Shown here: piece by piece, positions 38,321 to 39,944 of the stretch | Position numbering within the stretch: the stretch's first letter is position 1 | Layout of the letters: each line of letters opens with the position of its first letter | Origin: Streptomyces carpinensis | GTDB taxonomy: Bacteria; Actinomycetota; Actinomycetes; Streptomycetales; Streptomycetaceae | Length of the DNA stretch: 39,944 nt | Reading direction: 5' to 3' | Assembly (NCBI RefSeq): GCF_002154505.1 | Contig: NZ_MUBM01000235.1 | Span: forward strand, 1-39,944 | Translations under genes and position numbers: made by a program | The notes under the pieces: generated by a model | Database searches by the model: none | What the model saw: only the letters and a program-made list of their open reading frames with translations | What the model was told of the DNA's origin: nothing

Positions 38321-39445
38321 ATGGGACGGGGCAGGCGCACTCTGCTCACGGCGGCCGTGACCGTGGTCTGCGCGGTCACCGTGCTGGGGGCACCGGGTAC
38401 GGCGTTCGCGAGCGCGGAGCGGCCCACCCCGCATCCCACGCCCACCGCCTCGAACCCCGCGACCGACGCACCGGCTCCCCGGGACGACGGCCGGGACAAG
38501 GACCTGGACAAGGACCTGGAGGCCGTCCGCACCAAGCTGGACGCGCTCTACCACGACGCCGCCGTCGCCACGGAGGCCTACAACGCCGCCGAGGAGCTGA
38601 GCAAGAAGCAGTCCGCCGAGATCGTCGACCTGGCCAGGAAGGTCGTCGAGGGGCAGAAGAGGCTGGAGGAGCTGAAGGACCGCGCCGGTGCCGCGGCCCG
38701 TGCCCAGTACCGCACGGGCGGGCTGTCGCCCCAGGCCCAGCTGATGCTCAGCGACGACCCGCAGGCCTTCCTCGACGGGGCCGGCCGGGTGCTGGAGGGC
38801 GAGCGGGCGACCAAGGGCCTGCTCCAGGAAATGACCCGCACCCAGCAGGACTTGCAGCAGTACGCCGACGACGCCAACGATCGCTGGCAGCAGCTGGAGG
38901 CGGGCCGCAAGGAGAAGGCCAAGGCGAAGAAGCGGATCCAGCAGCGGATCAAGGAGGCGGAGAAGCTCCAGGCCACGCTGGAGAAGCGGCAGCGCGAGCG
39001 CCTGGCGCAGCTGGAGAAGCAGGCCGCCGAGCGGGCGCAGACCGCCTGGCTGGACACCGGGATCCTCAAGGAGGTGAACGGCAAGGCGTCCACGGCGGGG
39101 CGCAAGGCGGTGACGTTCGCCACGGCCCAGATCGGCAAGCCGTACGAGTGGGGCGCCGAGGGCCCGAAGACGTTCGACTGCTCCGGACTGACCTCGCAGG
39201 CCTGGGCGGCGGCCGGCCACCCCATTCCGCGCACCTCCCAGGAGCAGTGGAAGCGGCTCAAGCACGTCGACGTCAAGGACATGCGCCCCGGCGACCTGAT
39301 CATCTACTTCGACGACGCCAGCCATGTCGCGATGTACGTCGGCGACGGCGCGATCATCCACGCCCCGCGCCCGGGGCGGACGGTGACTCTCGCGGGGGCG
39401 GGCGAGATGCCGATCCTCGGCGTCGTACGGCCGGACGCGGACTGA
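38321..39445 (+). CDS. secreted NlpC/P60 peptidoglycan endopeptidase
   Basis: The product has 374 residues from ATG 38321 (GGGGCTGAGG upstream). The signal peptide is MGRGRRTLLTAAVTVVCAVTVLGAPGTAFA, with cleavage near 31. A long coiled coil spans about 57-240 (DKDLDKDLEAVRTKLDALYHDAAVATEAYNAAEEL... to EKRQRERLAQLEKQAAERAQ), the usual autoinhibitory or FtsEX-binding type domain of RipA/RipC-like enzymes. The NlpC/P60 domain spans 258-374, with the triad C287 (FDCSGL), H335 (SHVAMYVG) and H347 (IIHAPRPG). It cuts D-Glu-mDAP/L,L-DAP bonds in peptide stems during growth or sporulation. A related regulator gene lies downstream. Confidence 0.95.
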   Translation: MGRGRRTLLTAAVTVVCAVTVLGAPGTAFASAERPTPHPTPTASNPATDAPAPRDDGRDKDLDKDLEAVRTKLDALYHDAAVATEAYNAAEELSKKQSAEIVDLARKVVEGQKRLEELKDRAGAAARAQYRTGGLSPQAQLMLSDDPQAFLDGAGRVLEGERATKGLLQEMTRTQQDLQQYADDANDRWQQLEAGRKEKAKAKKRIQQRIKEAEKLQATLEKRQRERLAQLEKQAAERAQTAWLDTGILKEVNGKASTAGRKAVTFATAQIGKPYEWGAEGPKTFDCSGLTSQAWAAAGHPIPRTSQEQWKRLKHVDVKDMRPGDLIIYFDDASHVAMYVGDGAIIHAPRPGRTVTLAGAGEMPILGVVRPDAD

Positions 39446-39720
39446 GGTTCTCCACCGTTCGGACCCCGGTGACCTGTGCCATGTGACGCACCCCACCCGG
39501 TGTCGAGATCAAACCCACAGGGGACGTGAGCTTCGTCATTCCGGTTGCGGGGTCGCCCTGTCCAACTCCGTTACGGATCGCGGCATATGACAGTGGCCGA
39601 AGACAGAGCGACGCGCCTCACACCATTCCAATGCGGTATCGACTACCGCTATGGTCCCCGTCGGTGGGTCGGTCCCTCGCACCCACCACGCCCTCGGGGG
39701 GAGGGAAGGAATCCAGGACG
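39446..39720. other. intergenic region upstream of the receiver-domain gene
   Basis: No gene is seen. It holds the inverted repeat GCGGTA-TCGAC-TACCGC at 39633-39649, about 70-90 bases before the next start, inside ACCAT...ATGGT flanks, which is a likely operator or promoter element. Confidence 0.5.
39633..39649. promoter_or_regulatory. GCGGTA-N5-TACCGC inverted repeat
   Basis: Perfect 6-bp arms flank the spacer TCGAC, upstream of the receiver/PP2C-type gene. It is an operator candidate; the binding protein is unknown. Confidence 0.4.
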
Positions 39721-39944
39721 ATGCCCGTGCCCGTACCGCGGCAGAGAGCGATCCCGGCCGTCGAGTGTGATCAGGTGCCGCCCGTGTCCCACGGCGGCGG
39801 CCCCTCCGCGGCACCGGCCCCGCACAGGGAAGCCCCGAAGCCGAAGGAACCGACGGTCGAGAAGGACAACCGCCACGGCGGCCACCCCAGCACCAACCTC
39901 ACGCTGCTGCTGATCGAGGACGATCCCGGCGGCGTCGAGCATCT
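39721..39944 (+). CDS. response-regulator/PP2C-type protein, N-terminal part (cut by window end)
   Basis: ATG 39721 is preceded by GGAGGGAAGGAATCC. Seventy-four residues are visible. There is a long polar, proline-rich N-terminus (PPVSHGGGPSAAPAPHREAPKPKEPTVEKDNRHGGH), then PSTNLTLLLIEDDPGGVEH, the first strand and acidic pocket (E-D-D) of a receiver domain. From gene order this is likely the receiver-PP2C serine phosphatase found next to the NlpC/P60 gene in Streptomyces. Only the receiver start is actually seen. Confidence 0.7.
   Translation, partial: MPVPVPRQRAIPAVECDQVPPVSHGGGPSAAPAPHREAPKPKEPTVEKDNRHGGHPSTNLTLLLIEDDPGGVEH

Overview
The window is high-GC actinobacterial chromosome and almost certainly Streptomyces. 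It has GTG and TTG starts, strong GGAGG ribosome sites, mshA for mycothiol, msiK, and a divergent phoU / phoR-phoP locus. The run msiK - nucleotidyltransferase - DoxX - rlmB - cysS - PPOX - ispF - ispD - carD - lipoprotein - phoP/phoR - phoU - gpmA - mshA - NlpC/P60 - PP2C regulator matches, from memory, the conserved core block known in S. coelicolor as roughly SCO4240 down to SCO4201. No database was consulted.

Bases 1-10700 are accessory. An intact tRNA-Thr(UGU) lies on the minus strand at 10624-10697. Its 3' end, with the following terminator, recurs in the same orientation near 8578 and 1534. Decayed tyrosine-integrase C-termini sit beside the first and last copies. I read this as tandem accretion of integrative elements at one tRNA gene. 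Cargo includes two secreted proteins, an RDD membrane protein, a DUF4260 protein, a TetR regulator, a VOC protein, an ECF sigma factor with an overlapping membrane partner, and fragments of a glycosyltransferase and a PH-domain protein. The left edge holds the C-terminus of an FAD hydroxylase.

Bases 10840-25770 are core. MsiK energises sugar ABC importers and has a DasR-like operator candidate upstream. CysS and RlmB serve translation, IspD and IspF serve the MEP isoprenoid pathway, and CarD acts at RNA polymerase. PhoR/PhoP and PhoU are divergent across an array of 11-bp PHO-box units.

Bases 25771-29500 are variable. They hold a satellite-like array of about 0.9 kb built on a roughly 96-bp unit with two alternating unit types, a 51-residue Cys-rich miniprotein, a lamin-tail-domain exported protein with a His/Asp tail, a tiny exported protein, and a frameshifted TPR/XRE regulator pseudogene.

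Bases 29550-39944 return to mostly core genes: gpmA, an MFS exporter, a divergent DUF2000/AraC pair, a Tat-exported beta-helix protein, a YbjN protein translationally coupled to mshA, a methyltransferase, an NlpC/P60 hydrolase, and the start of a receiver-domain protein.
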